DNA of 20,217 bases, taken from positions 1,639-21,855 of the forward strand of contig KB912140.1 in assembly GCA_000383735.1 (NCBI GenBank), read 5' to 3'. This document shows, in pieces, positions 1 to 5,891 of the stretch. The DNA is from Verrucomicrobia bacterium SCGC AAA164-M04. GTDB lineage: Bacteria > Verrucomicrobiota > Verrucomicrobiae > Verrucomicrobiales > Akkermansiaceae. Under the pieces are notes generated by a model. It was not told the DNA's origin, ran no database searches, and saw only the letters and a program-made list of their open reading frames with translations. Made by a program: the position numbers and the translations under genes. Each line of letters opens with the position of its first letter. Position 1 is the stretch's first letter.

Positions 1-901
1 CTGGCATTTCTTCTTTAGCCTCTTTAATTATTTCTTCAGTTATAATTTCTTCCTCTGGTTTTTCTTCTACAATTTCTTCTACAACTTCTGGCTTTTCTTC
101 CATTATTTCAGGCTCTTTTTCAGGCATAGATATTATCTCTATAAGTTCTTCAATCTCTAATTCTTCTTCCATTGGTGGTGCTTGTACTATTTTAAATTCT
201 TCTTCAAACTTAAATTCTTGTTTAAATTCTACTTCTTGAAATATCTCCTCTTGTAACTCCTCAAATATGTTTTCTATTTCCTCTATAAGTTCATTAGATA
301 AAACTTCATTATCATAAGTCATAGTAACAATTATATTATCTACATTTGCACCACCTAGTGTTGAGGGTGCGTTAGCGTCAGTTCCAGCAATATTAAGATT
401 ACCTAAATTAGAATCTACTCCATTGTATGTAAGTGAATCTGTAAAGTTAGCACCATTGATATTAGTTACATCAGTTCTAATCTTTGTACTTGTGGCTAAT
501 ACATTACCATCTGAATCTTTGATCTTTAATGTAACTGTAAATGAATCTGCATTACCTCTACCACCCCAACAACCAGCAACACCACATTCTCCATTCTGTA
601 CTTCTACTGTGCTATTTAATGTAATACCATTATTTAACATAGCTTGTGTTATGGTGTCTGTTGTTAAATTAAACTGCTGTTCTATTGAACCACTATCTCC
701 AAATTCTAAATCATAATTACTAGCTACATTGTTTAACGTACAGCAATCATTTAATACTTGGACATCTCCATTAGTAGTCCAACCATTAGCATTTCCTGTT
801 TCAAAATTATTATTAATGATTAGGTTATCGGTTGTTATTTCTTCTGCTAAAGTTATATGGGTTAAGAGCATTAGCCCACTTATTAGAGAGATAATTCGCA
901 T
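1..901 (-). CDS. Exported protein with acidic C-terminal arm (3' end outside window)
   Basis: Reading the minus strand from ATG 901 gives an open frame of 300 codons that runs off base 1. Residues 1-19 form a signal peptide (MRIISLISGLMLLTHITLA) with likely cleavage before Glu-Glu. Residues about 25-195 look like a beta-rich domain that starts NNNFETGNANGW, as carbohydrate-binding jelly-roll modules often do, with Cys pairs near 53-54 and 105-111. From about residue 205 the chain becomes a Glu/Pro/Ile-rich repetitive arm (EEKPEVVEEIVEEKPEEE), which may be an extended rod. AGGA lies 8 bases before the ATG. The gene is last of a coupled set of exported or membrane proteins. Function is unknown; the carbohydrate-binding idea is inferred from the fold-like opening only. 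Confidence 0.8.
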   Translation of the reverse strand, partial: MRIISLISGLMLLTHITLAEEITTDNLIINNNFETGNANGWTTNGDVQVLNDCCTLNNVASNYDLEFGDSGSIEQQFNLTTDTITQAMLNNGITLNSTVEVQNGECGVAGCWGGRGNADSFTVTLKIKDSDGNVLATSTKIRTDVTNINGANFTDSLTYNGVDSNLGNLNIAGTDANAPSTLGGANVDNIIVTMTYDNEVLSNELIEEIENIFEELQEEIFQEVEFKQEFKFEEEFKIVQAPPMEEELEIEELIEIISMPEKEPEIMEEKPEVVEEIVEEKPEEEIITEEIIKEAKEEMP

Positions 902-938
902 AAGCAAATCCTATTATTAATGTTATTATCCAAATCAT
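825..938 (-). CDS. Small membrane protein nested over the next gene's start
   Basis: A 37-codon frame begins with ATG 938, which shares one base with the TAA of the upstream gene (TAATG), and has AAGGA five bases before it. It encodes a hydrophobic N-terminus (MIWIITLIIGFAYANYL) followed by an Asn/Arg-rich tail ending SRRNNNR. Its last 77 bases overlap, in another frame, the signal-peptide region of the exported protein that starts at 901. The good ribosome site and coupling favour a real gene; the short length and nesting make it uncertain. Function is unknown. Confidence 0.4.
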   Translation of the reverse strand: MIWIITLIIGFAYANYLSNKWANALNPYNFSRRNNNR

Positions 939-1123
939 TAGTTCCTTACTGAATCTATGAAATTATAAACTCTACCAAATTGTTTATCGATACTTATTAA
1001 ATCTTGCTGTATCATATTAACTAAAATTTGTAATTCCAATAATGTAACTAATGTCCATGTTGCTAAACCCATTAAGATTGTACCTAATAAGCCTATCAAC
1101 ATTGTATTAGTTTTTCTCGTCAT
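938..1123 (-). CDS. Small membrane protein, 61 aa
   Basis: Residues about 8-35 form one long hydrophobic stretch (MLIGLLGTILMGLATWTLV and beyond), after a short basic N-terminus (MTRKTN). A 25-residue soluble tail follows. The start overlaps the stop of the upstream gene as ATGA and the stop overlaps a following ATG as TAATG, so it is translationally coupled on both sides. Size and topology would fit a holin-like or accessory membrane protein, but no family signature is seen and it sits beside exported proteins, not beside the endolysin. Confidence 0.7.
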   Translation of the reverse strand: MTRKTNTMLIGLLGTILMGLATWTLVTLLELQILVNMIQQDLISIDKQFGRVYNFIDSVRN

Positions 1124-1743
1124 TTAGTGTGTAGTTCTAATTTCTTTGATTCTATTTTATTTAACTTCTTATCTATTTTTTCTCTTTTTTTGATTCGTTT
1201 TATATAAGTTTCATAGTCTGGTCTTTCATGTCCATACTTAGTCCATAATGCTAAAGCATCTTTACCTATCTTACCATCTATTGGACAAGGTGTACCAGCA
1301 TTTATCATAGCTTCAAATACCCTAGAATCCTGACAAAGCAAACTCACACTTCCTACTTTCATTCCAAAGTCATATAGAACTTTAGCTAATTTAATTCTTT
1401 CACAGTTCATATCTCTATTAGTTTTTCCACCAGAAAAGCCTGTACCAAATGTCTGAATACCTACTGATACTCCTGTTGCACAAACGTCTTGCGATTGAGC
1501 AGAGAATGATGGTGCTGAAGCAGTATAAGGTGCTGATTTAACATTAGAATGATTAGTAGAGTTTGATGTAGTATTTGATGATGAGCCTGATTGGTAAGTT
1601 GTACTAGATTCTGAAGTATATCCACCCTCGATAGATGTATTAGAGCCAGATGTATTTGTTTGTGTACTGTCAGGATATGCTGGTTTAACAAGGCATAATA
1701 AACAAAACAATACAATTAAGACTCCTGTAAAATAATAGTTCAT
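1120..1743 (-). CDS. Exported Ser/Thr-rich protein with conserved C-terminal domain
   Basis: The frame opens at 1755, but ATG 1743 is the better start: AGGA lies six bases before it and it gives a clean signal peptide (MNYYFTGVLIVLFCLLCLV, then KPAYP). From that start the protein has 207 residues: a Ser/Thr/Asn-rich low-complexity stretch of about 60 residues, then a domain with four cysteines (DVCATG, MNCERI, LLCQDS, TPCPID), and a Lys-rich helical tail. The cysteines suggest disulphides and a place outside the cytoplasm. It is coupled to the next gene by ATGA. I recognise it only as a kind of hypothetical protein seen in marine phages; no function is assigned. Confidence 0.75.
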   Translation of the reverse strand: MNYYFTGVLIVLFCLLCLVKPAYPDSTQTNTSGSNTSIEGGYTSESSTTYQSGSSSNTTSNSTNHSNVKSAPYTASAPSFSAQSQDVCATGVSVGIQTFGTGFSGGKTNRDMNCERIKLAKVLYDFGMKVGSVSLLCQDSRVFEAMINAGTPCPIDGKIGKDALALWTKYGHERPDYETYIKRIKKREKIDKKLNKIESKKLELHTK

Positions 1744-1758
1744 ACTTATCCTCATAAA

Positions 1759-1851
1759 TTATTTCTTTTTCTTTTTAGGTGCATCTGAAATAAACTTATC
1801 AAATAACACATCAAGCATACTAAAAAATCTATAAAAGAATCTATCTATCAT
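1759..1851 (-). CDS. 30-aa basic-tailed small protein
   Basis: ATG 1851 overlaps the preceding stop (ATGA) and has AAAGGA eight bases upstream. The product starts MIDRFFYRFFSMLDVLFDKF, an amphipathic aromatic helix, and ends in PKKKKK. Length and Lys tail resemble other tiny proteins that recur in marine phage genomes. It may be membrane-associated through the helix or bind nucleic acid through the tail; neither is shown. Confidence 0.6.
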   Translation of the reverse strand: MIDRFFYRFFSMLDVLFDKFISDAPKKKKK

Positions 1852-2120
1852 ATCTTAAATCCTTTTTTCCATGATTGAATAGCCCAATAAGCTGGACTTA
1901 AATTCTTCTGACCTTTTACTTTAGCCAATATGGGTCTGAATCTTGCAAAGAAACTCTTTTGCCTAGCTGGGATATTCTTCTTGATAGACATAGTTTTAGA
2001 GCCAAAATTAACCTTTTTAACTCTGCCTGAACTTCTGTCTTTTACAAATACTTTAAACTTCTTAACATCTCCACGAGATGGTTTGTTTAGTTTAACAGTT
2101 CTGTTTTTATATTTAGCCAT
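1848..2120 (-). CDS. Basic 90-aa phage protein, DUF5754-like
   Basis: The product is strongly basic, with KFKVFVKDRSSGRVKKVNFG near residues 22-41, a pattern I associate with the DUF5754-type phage proteins of unknown function (VFVK...G.VKKVNFG). The rest holds RQKSFFARFRPI and a tryptophan pair near the end. It may bind DNA or RNA, given its charge. No clear ribosome site precedes ATG 2120; instead the start codon lies in a 10-bp palindrome. The 3' end is coupled to the 30-aa gene. Confidence in the gene is good; the family link is from memory of the motif. Confidence 0.75.
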   Translation of the reverse strand: MAKYKNRTVKLNKPSRGDVKKFKVFVKDRSSGRVKKVNFGSKTMSIKKNIPARQKSFFARFRPILAKVKGQKNLSPAYWAIQSWKKGFKI

Positions 2121-2142
2121 ATGGCATAAATATCACATATGG
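2116..2142. repeat. Palindrome over a start codon, with repeated CATATG
   Basis: GCCATATGGC (2116-2125) is a perfect 10-bp palindrome that contains the ATG at 2120-2118 on the minus strand. CATATGG recurs at 2136-2142, so CCATATG and CATATGG also form an inverted repeat with an 11-base gap on the minus strand. The gene has no Shine-Dalgarno match, so these repeats could be an operator, a promoter-proximal signal or an RNA fold. Function is not known. Confidence 0.35.
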
Positions 2143-2172
2143 ATTAATTAATAAATTAAAATAATGTTAGTT

Positions 2173-2340
2173 CTATTCTGGTTTATTTTCTATTAACTTT
2201 CTTTGTTCTTTTATTACTTCTAATGCTTTGTTTAATTTTCTTAAAGCTACATCTCTTTGAATCCTTGCTTGATCGCACTCTGATCTAGCTTGATCTCTTT
2301 GTTGTCTTAACTTTAAAAAAGTATTCTCTCCTATATCCAT
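2173..2340 (-). CDS. 55-aa coiled-coil protein
   Basis: The product is almost wholly charged helix (FLKLRQQRDQARSECDQARI and on), with leucine/valine spacing typical of a coiled coil. AAGGA precedes ATG 2340 closely, and the stop of the upstream 44-aa gene lies just before. The strong ribosome site and consistent helical pattern support a real gene. It probably oligomerises; partner and role are unknown. Confidence 0.65.
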   Translation of the reverse strand: MDIGENTFLKLRQQRDQARSECDQARIQRDVALRKLNKALEVIKEQRKLIENKPE

Positions 2341-2341
2341 A

Positions 2342-2476
2342 TTATCTTCCTTGTCCTTTATATCTTGTTAGTTTTTTATTTCTTTTTTCGCTTTTATTCA
2401 AAGTCTTTTTATGACGTTGAGGTCTTTTGGGTGGTTTATCACGAGGTGTGTATAATGAGAAGTTTTGTTTAGCCAT
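2342..2476 (-). CDS. 44-aa very basic protein
   Basis: The start ATGGCTAA overlaps the stop of the HTH gene by eight bases. The product begins MAKQNFSLYTPRDKPPKRPQ and is rich in Lys/Arg to its end (KKLTRYKGQGR). The opening FSLYTPR followed by a Pro/Lys/Arg/His run is one I have seen in pelagiphage-type genomes next to a putative small terminase. The charge suggests nucleic acid binding; nothing more can be said. Confidence 0.7.
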   Translation of the reverse strand: MAKQNFSLYTPRDKPPKRPQRHKKTLNKSEKRNKKLTRYKGQGR

Positions 2477-2843
2477 CTATATCTTCTGCTCTCCCTTCAA
2501 TGATTAATGGTAAAGGTTCAACAACAGTTTCTTGAACAGTACGATCTTTCATTCCTAAATGGTTTTTTGAAAGCCAGATCATCATATTAGGATTACCTTT
2601 TAAAGCACTAGCCCACATTCTCTTTCTTAAACTAGCTTTACCAATGTTTTTATTTTCCTCTACTAAATCGGAGAATCTTCTTTGTAAGGTTCTAGCAGAT
2701 ATTCCTACAACAGAACCTATTTCTTCTTGTGTGCAACCTATTTGGCTTAAATTTGCTATTACTTTCTCATCTACCTTTTTATTAGGTCTGCCCATAGATT
2801 TTGTTTTAATTGTGTCTTTTGCCTTATTTATGTCGTTTTTCAT
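2469..2843 (-). CDS. HTH DNA-binding protein, possible small terminase subunit
   Basis: After a Lys-rich lead, residues about 18-60 read GRPNKKVDEKVIANLSQIGC then TQEEIGSVVGISARTLQRRF, a classic homeodomain-like helix-turn-helix of the kind found in phage small terminase subunits. Residues 66-98 (GKASLRKRMWASALKGNPNM, then MIWLSKNHLGMKDR) match the segment that usually follows in that family. Such proteins bind the packaging site and bring the large subunit. The large subunit is not in this window; it would be expected beyond base 1 if the call is right. A transcription regulator is the main alternative. Confidence 0.65.
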   Translation of the reverse strand: MKNDINKAKDTIKTKSMGRPNKKVDEKVIANLSQIGCTQEEIGSVVGISARTLQRRFSDLVEENKNIGKASLRKRMWASALKGNPNMMIWLSKNHLGMKDRTVQETVVEPLPLIIEGRAEDIDG

Positions 2844-2847
2844 AATC

Positions 2848-3132
2848 TTATATTTCTATCTTTTTCATATGTTTAATGCAACCAATAGGAAAGACATTTC
2901 TATCACTAAAAGATTCTTCATTCTCATCATAACTAGCAAATGTTTTAAGATGTTTGTTATCTTTAGAATAAATATATCCTGTGGTTGTCATCAAAGCTGG
3001 TTTCATAGAATCAAATTCTTTTATTCCAGCATGACCAGAATCTCCTAAAATATCCCACCACTTAATTTCATAGAAGTAGTATTTCTTGGTATTTATTGAA
3101 ATGTGTCTAAACTGTGTCTTTTTCTTAACCAT
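2848..3132 (-). CDS. Conserved phage protein of unknown function, 94 aa
   Basis: The product has a beta-rich, aromatic N-half (KKYYFYEIKWWDILGDSGHA) and a C-half ending SDRNVFPIGCIKHMKKIEI. I know the D.GDSGH...F..MK and FSDRNVIPIGC patterns from marine phage hypothetical proteins, with no assigned function. ATG 3132 directly abuts the previous stop, so it is read by coupling; there is no strong ribosome site. It lies between replication-type genes and the possible small terminase. Confidence 0.7.
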   Translation of the reverse strand: MVKKKTQFRHISINTKKYYFYEIKWWDILGDSGHAGIKEFDSMKPALMTTTGYIYSKDNKHLKTFASYDENEESFSDRNVFPIGCIKHMKKIEI

Positions 3133-3267
3133 TTAATGTTTTGTATTATCTTCTTGGTTCAATACTGCTCTTAAATATTCAATTTGCATTTTAAGTTGTC
3201 TATTTTCAATACTTAAAGCAATTATTCTTAATCTGCAATATTTAAAAATTCGGAGTATTGCTTTCAT
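3133..3267 (-). CDS. 44-aa helical small protein
   Basis: ATG 3267 overlaps the stop of the DnaD-like gene as TAATG, and its own stop touches the next ATG. The product is basic at the start (MKAILRIFKYCRLRII) and then forms a short leucine-zipper-like helix (ENRQLKMQIEYLRAVLNQ). Exact fit between two neighbours is the main evidence. Role unknown. Confidence 0.6.
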   Translation of the reverse strand: MKAILRIFKYCRLRIIALSIENRQLKMQIEYLRAVLNQEDNTKH

Positions 3268-3836
3268 TAGTAAGGTTTAATTGGTTCATCTTTCCATTTA
3301 TGTTTTAAATATTTTTTTGAGCCTTTTCTCAACATATCATAATGACCTTCTTCTCCTATTTTTTCATAACCTTCCTTGCTAGACTTTTTAATAACACTAT
3401 TTAGTATTTGTTTATTAGTAGTTTGTTTATTAGTATGAGGCGATAGGTGGGCTGTAGGTGGTTGTGTATCATCTATGTACTGAAATTTGTCGTAGTTTAT
3501 AACACTTATTATAGTGATTTTTCGGCTAGGGTGGTTGTGGCTGGGCGAGAGGTGGTGCAAACGAGTGCTAATCATGCCTCGTCTTTTCAACCTTAAGATT
3601 AAAGTTCGCATTTCAGAGTAGCTTATTCCCCAAATGGTAGAGTTCTTTCTTAATGGAAATATTAATTCAGTTCTCTTAACAAAGATTGGACTATCTAAAA
3701 ATTTAAGAGTCTTATCCTGATGACTAGCAGAACTAATCATATAAAGCCAAATACTAGATTGGATTAAATTCTTAAAAACTTTGTGCTTCCATACATCTCG
3801 ATAAACTACAAAGTAACCTGATTTCCTTGATTCCAT
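3267..3836 (-). CDS. DnaD/replisome-organiser-like winged-helix protein
   Basis: The N-terminal 100 residues (GYFVVYRDVWKHKVFKNLIQ, SSIWLYMISSAS, LILRLKRRGMIST) follow the pattern of phage replication initiators and DnaD-like winged helix domains: an aromatic opening, a helical core and a wing. The C-half is low in complexity (Ser/His/Thr/Gln) and then Lys-rich, ending DEPIKPY. These proteins bind origin DNA and load the helicase loader. No helicase or loader is visible here, so this is a fold-level guess. The gene is coupled on both sides by TAATG. Confidence 0.6.
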   Translation of the reverse strand: MESRKSGYFVVYRDVWKHKVFKNLIQSSIWLYMISSASHQDKTLKFLDSPIFVKRTELIFPLRKNSTIWGISYSEMRTLILRLKRRGMISTRLHHLSPSHNHPSRKITIISVINYDKFQYIDDTQPPTAHLSPHTNKQTTNKQILNSVIKKSSKEGYEKIGEEGHYDMLRKGSKKYLKHKWKDEPIKPY

Positions 3837-3991
3837 TATTCACTCTCTCTTTCTATAATTTCAATTAATTGTTTTTTTGTATATCTGTTTAACAGAGTCT
3901 TAATTATATTTGTGGTCTTTTTTTGTTTTTCATATTCTCTTGCTTTATTGTTAGATATTACTTCAAAGTGTTCATCTCTCATTTCTGCCAT
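3836..3991 (-). CDS. 51-aa charged helical protein
   Basis: The frame fits exactly between the HNH gene and the DnaD-like gene, sharing TAATG overlaps at both ends. The product is helical and charged (MAEMRDEHFEVISNNKAREY, then KKTTNIIKTLLNRYTKKQLI) and ends IERESE; those last codons (GAAAGAGAGAGTGAATAATG) also supply the ribosome site for the next gene. Function unknown. Confidence 0.65.
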   Translation of the reverse strand: MAEMRDEHFEVISNNKAREYEKQKKTTNIIKTLLNRYTKKQLIEIIERESE

Positions 3992-4323
3992 TATATTTCT
4001 CCCTTGTGTTTATTATAAAAATTAAACAAGTCATTAGCTTGTTCCATGTCTGCTACTCGTTTTTTTACTTCTTGTAGAATGTTAGTTTCTTTCCCATACA
4101 TATCTTCAAACTGCTGCTTACAGTTATGAATACTAAATTGTCCTTGATGATGATCGTAGCAAAGTGGAATGGTATCGTAGTGGCTCGATCTTCTGCCTAT
4201 TCCTAGCCCAATGGGACGTATGTGATGCACATTAGCTGGTCTTTGACATACCCAACACCCTAAACTAGCAACCTTGCTCATATGCTCTCTCTCGGCTCTT
4301 GTTGCTACTTTCTTCTTTGCCAT
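3991..4323 (-). CDS. Ref-like RecA-dependent HNH nuclease
   Basis: The order AEREHMSKVASLGCWVC, VHHIRPIGLGIGRRSSHYDT, IPLCYDHHQG and SIHNCKQQFEDMYG matches the RecA-dependent nuclease family typified by phage P1 Ref. The pairs C23/C26 and the later Cys and His residues are the metal-binding set; H32/H33 and the DHH near residue 77 form the HNH centre. In P1, Ref cuts DNA paired by RecA at displacement loops. The 110-residue size equals the catalytic part alone. It starts inside the end of the winged-helix gene, and GGGAGA near its 3' end is the ribosome site for the next gene. It probably helps recombination or homing-like cutting. Confidence 0.8.
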   Translation of the reverse strand: MAKKKVATRAEREHMSKVASLGCWVCQRPANVHHIRPIGLGIGRRSSHYDTIPLCYDHHQGQFSIHNCKQQFEDMYGKETNILQEVKKRVADMEQANDLFNFYNKHKGEI

Positions 4324-4601
4324 ACTATCGCTTGTTTTCCATATTTAGTTTTTCTAGTCATACCAGAATTAACTACCAAGTTTAATTCTTGTAGTTCGTG
4401 AACCCTACCACAAACAGAACTTAAAGGCATTTCTAATTCATCTGATATTTCATAATTAGTAGATGCTTTCAGTTTAACAAAGTCATAAACCATTTCTCTT
4501 TTAGTTTTTATTTTAGGCTTGATTGTGGCAAGTGCTTCTTGGCTTGTATCTGTATAATTTGCTGATTGGTAATCAGTATCAAATATATCTAATTGTTTCA
4601 T
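4305..4601 (-). CDS. Winged-helix DNA-binding protein
   Basis: Residues about 30-90 (KTKREMVYDFVKLKASTNYE, ISDELEMPLSSVCGRVHELQ, ELNLVVNSGMTRKTKYGKQA) form a winged helix: the recognition helix is SSVCGRVHELQELNL and the wing is the basic TRKTKYGKQAIVW. The same type occurs often in phage replication modules beside nucleases and methylases. It overlaps the methyltransferase stop as ATGA and the HNH start by 19 bases. It may be a transcription regulator or a replication accessory factor; the sequence does not separate these. Confidence 0.7.
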   Translation of the reverse strand: MKQLDIFDTDYQSANYTDTSQEALATIKPKIKTKREMVYDFVKLKASTNYEISDELEMPLSSVCGRVHELQELNLVVNSGMTRKTKYGKQAIVWQRRK

Positions 4602-5119
4602 ATTTTTTGATCTACTGTTATAAGAGTATCATTGTGACAACCACCATGTGCAACAATTAATATTTCTTTTTTATTTTTTTCAAAACCAGTTCTATGTTTG
4701 ATTTTATTTGTTTTCATTTCATAAGGCATACCATTTGTATTCCAACCAAAAGAAATACAATACCCTTTAGGTTTTATAATTCTTTTTATTTCATGGGCAT
4801 ATCTTGAAAATGATTTAATTTTACCAAATCCATCATAAACTTGTATTATTTGATGTATAGAATATGGTGGGTCAAACAATATGCCATCAATAGAATTATC
4901 ATCAAATTGTTTTAAAAATTCTAAAGCATCTAAATTATAATCGGTATTATAATCTGGGTTTAAATCATTAGTTATTAATTTATTTTTAAAAATACTATCA
5001 TTGGCAAAAGGGTCAATCCATTTACCTTTTAAATATTTTTCTATTAATTCTTTAATAGGTTTAATTGAAAAAGTATTTTTATGAGGCATAGCCCATTGTC
5101 TATTTATTATTGTTTTCAT
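4598..5119 (-). CDS. DNA adenine-N6 methyltransferase, orphan
   Basis: The catalytic DPPY motif (ILFDPPYS) is at residues 83-86, and KWIDPFAND near residues 34-41 is the S-adenosylmethionine-binding motif. The order FxGxG-like motif then DPPY fits a small adenine methylase. ISFGWNTNGM follows as a later core strand. At 173 residues it is short and seems to lack a separate target-recognition domain. AAAAGGGAG lies before the ATG. No restriction enzyme is nearby, so it most likely modifies phage DNA against host restriction or for regulation. Target sequence cannot be read from this. Confidence 0.8.
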   Translation of the reverse strand: MKTIINRQWAMPHKNTFSIKPIKELIEKYLKGKWIDPFANDSIFKNKLITNDLNPDYNTDYNLDALEFLKQFDDNSIDGILFDPPYSIHQIIQVYDGFGKIKSFSRYAHEIKRIIKPKGYCISFGWNTNGMPYEMKTNKIKHRTGFEKNKKEILIVAHGGCHNDTLITVDQKI

Positions 5120-5139
5120 TTTTTTTTCTCCCTTTTATT

Positions 5140-5385
5140 TTAATTAGACTTTTTTAAAGATTGTATTCTTTTTATTTCATTATTCCAATCATCAACAAAT
5201 TTTTTATATGATTCTGGAATATCAGTTCTTTCTATTTTTTTATAAGATGACCAACACATTCTACCTCTTGATTGTCCATAATCCCAAACACCAACTCCAA
5301 TATGTTTTTGAAATACTTGCTCGTTTTTTTTGTTTATGATTGAATCTACACCTCTATGACAAAGTGGACATTTTATTCTATTCAT
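5140..5385 (-). CDS. Small zinc-ribbon-like protein, 81 aa
   Basis: The N-terminus has CPLCH (residues 6-10), half of a zinc knuckle; a further Cys lies at 44 (GRMCW) with His 28 between, so a full site is possible but not certain. The rest is charged and helical (SYKKFVDDWNNEIKRI). Ribosome site GGGAGA (5391-5396) lies six bases before ATG 5385 and is the likely target of the structured leader just upstream. It is the first convincing gene of the minus-strand operon. Confidence 0.65.
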   Translation of the reverse strand: MNRIKCPLCHRGVDSIINKKNEQVFQKHIGVGVWDYGQSRGRMCWSSYKKIERTDIPESYKKFVDDWNNEIKRIQSLKKSN

Positions 5386-5612
5386 ATCTTTCTCCCTATT
5401 ATGATTAACCCAAATGAGAGAGAGTCCATCTGGGCTAATCTAGTATATATGATATGAAATATAAATACTTGTCTTGCGACTCTCTCGTTATATATTTTTT
5501 TTTTTATATTCATATCTTTAATTGATTCGTTTTTTATATTTAATTTTAAAATAAAACAAGAAATAAAACTTGTAAGGGTTAAATTAGTTAAAAAAGCTAG
5601 TAAAATAGCCAT
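5382..5612 (-). CDS. Doubtful 76-aa frame over the leader region
   Basis: The frame begins MAILLAFLTNLTLTSFISCF, which could be a membrane segment, and ends overlapping ATG 5385 as ATGA. Against it: no ribosome site before ATG 5612, a composition that becomes odd after residue 40, and a strand-specific RNA hairpin inside its 3' part. I think the region is more likely a leader and promoter zone, though a small membrane protein cannot be excluded. Confidence 0.3.
   Translation of the reverse strand: MAILLAFLTNLTLTSFISCFILKLNIKNESIKDMNIKKKIYNERVARQVFIFHIIYTRLAQMDSLSFGLIIIGRKI
5391..5486 (-). promoter_or_regulatory. Structured 5' leader with possible ribosome-site switch
   Basis: On the minus-strand RNA, positions 5440-5403 form a 14-bp stem around a 10-base loop GACUCUCUCU. 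Two of the pairs are G-U; on the plus strand they would be A-C mismatches, so the fold belongs to the minus-strand RNA. Upstream, 5486-5478 reads GAGAGAGUC, a perfect 9-base complement of the loop. Downstream, GGGAGA (5396-5391), the ribosome site of the 5385 gene, can also pair with the loop (one G-U). The loop thus has two rival partners, as expected for a translational switch. The pairing is read directly; the regulatory role is inferred. Confidence 0.5.
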
Positions 5613-5625
5613 TTATTAGCTATTT
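5603..5625. repeat. Inverted repeat in divergent region, possible operator
   Basis: AAATAGC (5603-5609) and GCTATTT (5619-5625) are perfect inverted arms around a 9-base spacer. The repeat lies between the two divergent operons and just overlaps a possible plus-strand -35 element. A dimeric repressor such as the Cro/CI-type protein encoded at 7505 could bind here. This is a positional inference; no second copy was found. Confidence 0.35.
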
Positions 5626-5649
5626 ACAATACAACTCAAATTTTATAGA
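5623..5649 (+). promoter_or_regulatory. Candidate promoter for the plus-strand early operon
   Basis: TTTACA (5623-5628) and TATAGA (5644-5649), 15 bases apart, are the best sigma70-like pair upstream of the first plus-strand gene at 5694. The spacing is short and the region very AT-rich, so chance matches are likely. The case rests mainly on position between divergent operons. Confidence 0.3.
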
Positions 5650-5693
5650 TTATTTAAATGTTAAATACATTAACTAACAAAGGAGAGAGCATA

Positions 5694-5891
5694 ATGAAAA
5701 CTAAAAAAGAACTAGGTAATAAATATTATAATTTATTATCTGATATTACATCTTACACAAATGATAGAAGCACTTTTGAGTTTGAATTAGAAAGTGTTTT
5801 GAGAACTTATGTTCCAGCTAAAGTTTTAAAAGTATGGATAGCTAGAGCAGAAGAAGTATTAGAGCAACACGAACAAAAGGAGAGAGCTTAA
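5694..5891 (+). CDS. Early protein of unknown function, 65 aa
   Basis: The frame is open from ATG 5658, but AAAGGAGAGAG directly before ATG 5694 fixes the start there. The product is charged and mostly helical (ELGNKYYNLLSDITSYTNDR, then VLKVWIARAEEVLEQ). It is the first gene of the plus-strand operon and ends in a TAATG overlap with the next gene. No family recognised. Confidence 0.7.
   Translation: MKTKKELGNKYYNLLSDITSYTNDRSTFEFELESVLRTYVPAKVLKVWIARAEEVLEQHEQKERA

Noticed and set aside
423..920. Two plus-strand open frames (423-716 and 729-920)
   Set aside because: They lie opposite the exported protein gene, which has a signal peptide, ribosome site and ordered domains; the plus frames have low-complexity Leu/Ser/Pro sequence.
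1461..1715. Minus-strand frame rich in Leu/His/Gln
   Set aside because: It is the out-of-frame reading of the Ser/Thr-rich stretch of the 1120-1743 gene and has no ribosome site.
1930..3048. Plus-strand frames at 1930-2151 and 2644-3048
   Set aside because: They oppose well-supported minus-strand genes and have Phe/Leu-rich complement-type composition.
4281..4300. Internal start for the HNH gene after a GAGAGAG stretch
   Set aside because: The stretch encodes the conserved AEREHMS opening of the Ref-like family, so the upstream ATG 4323 is kept.
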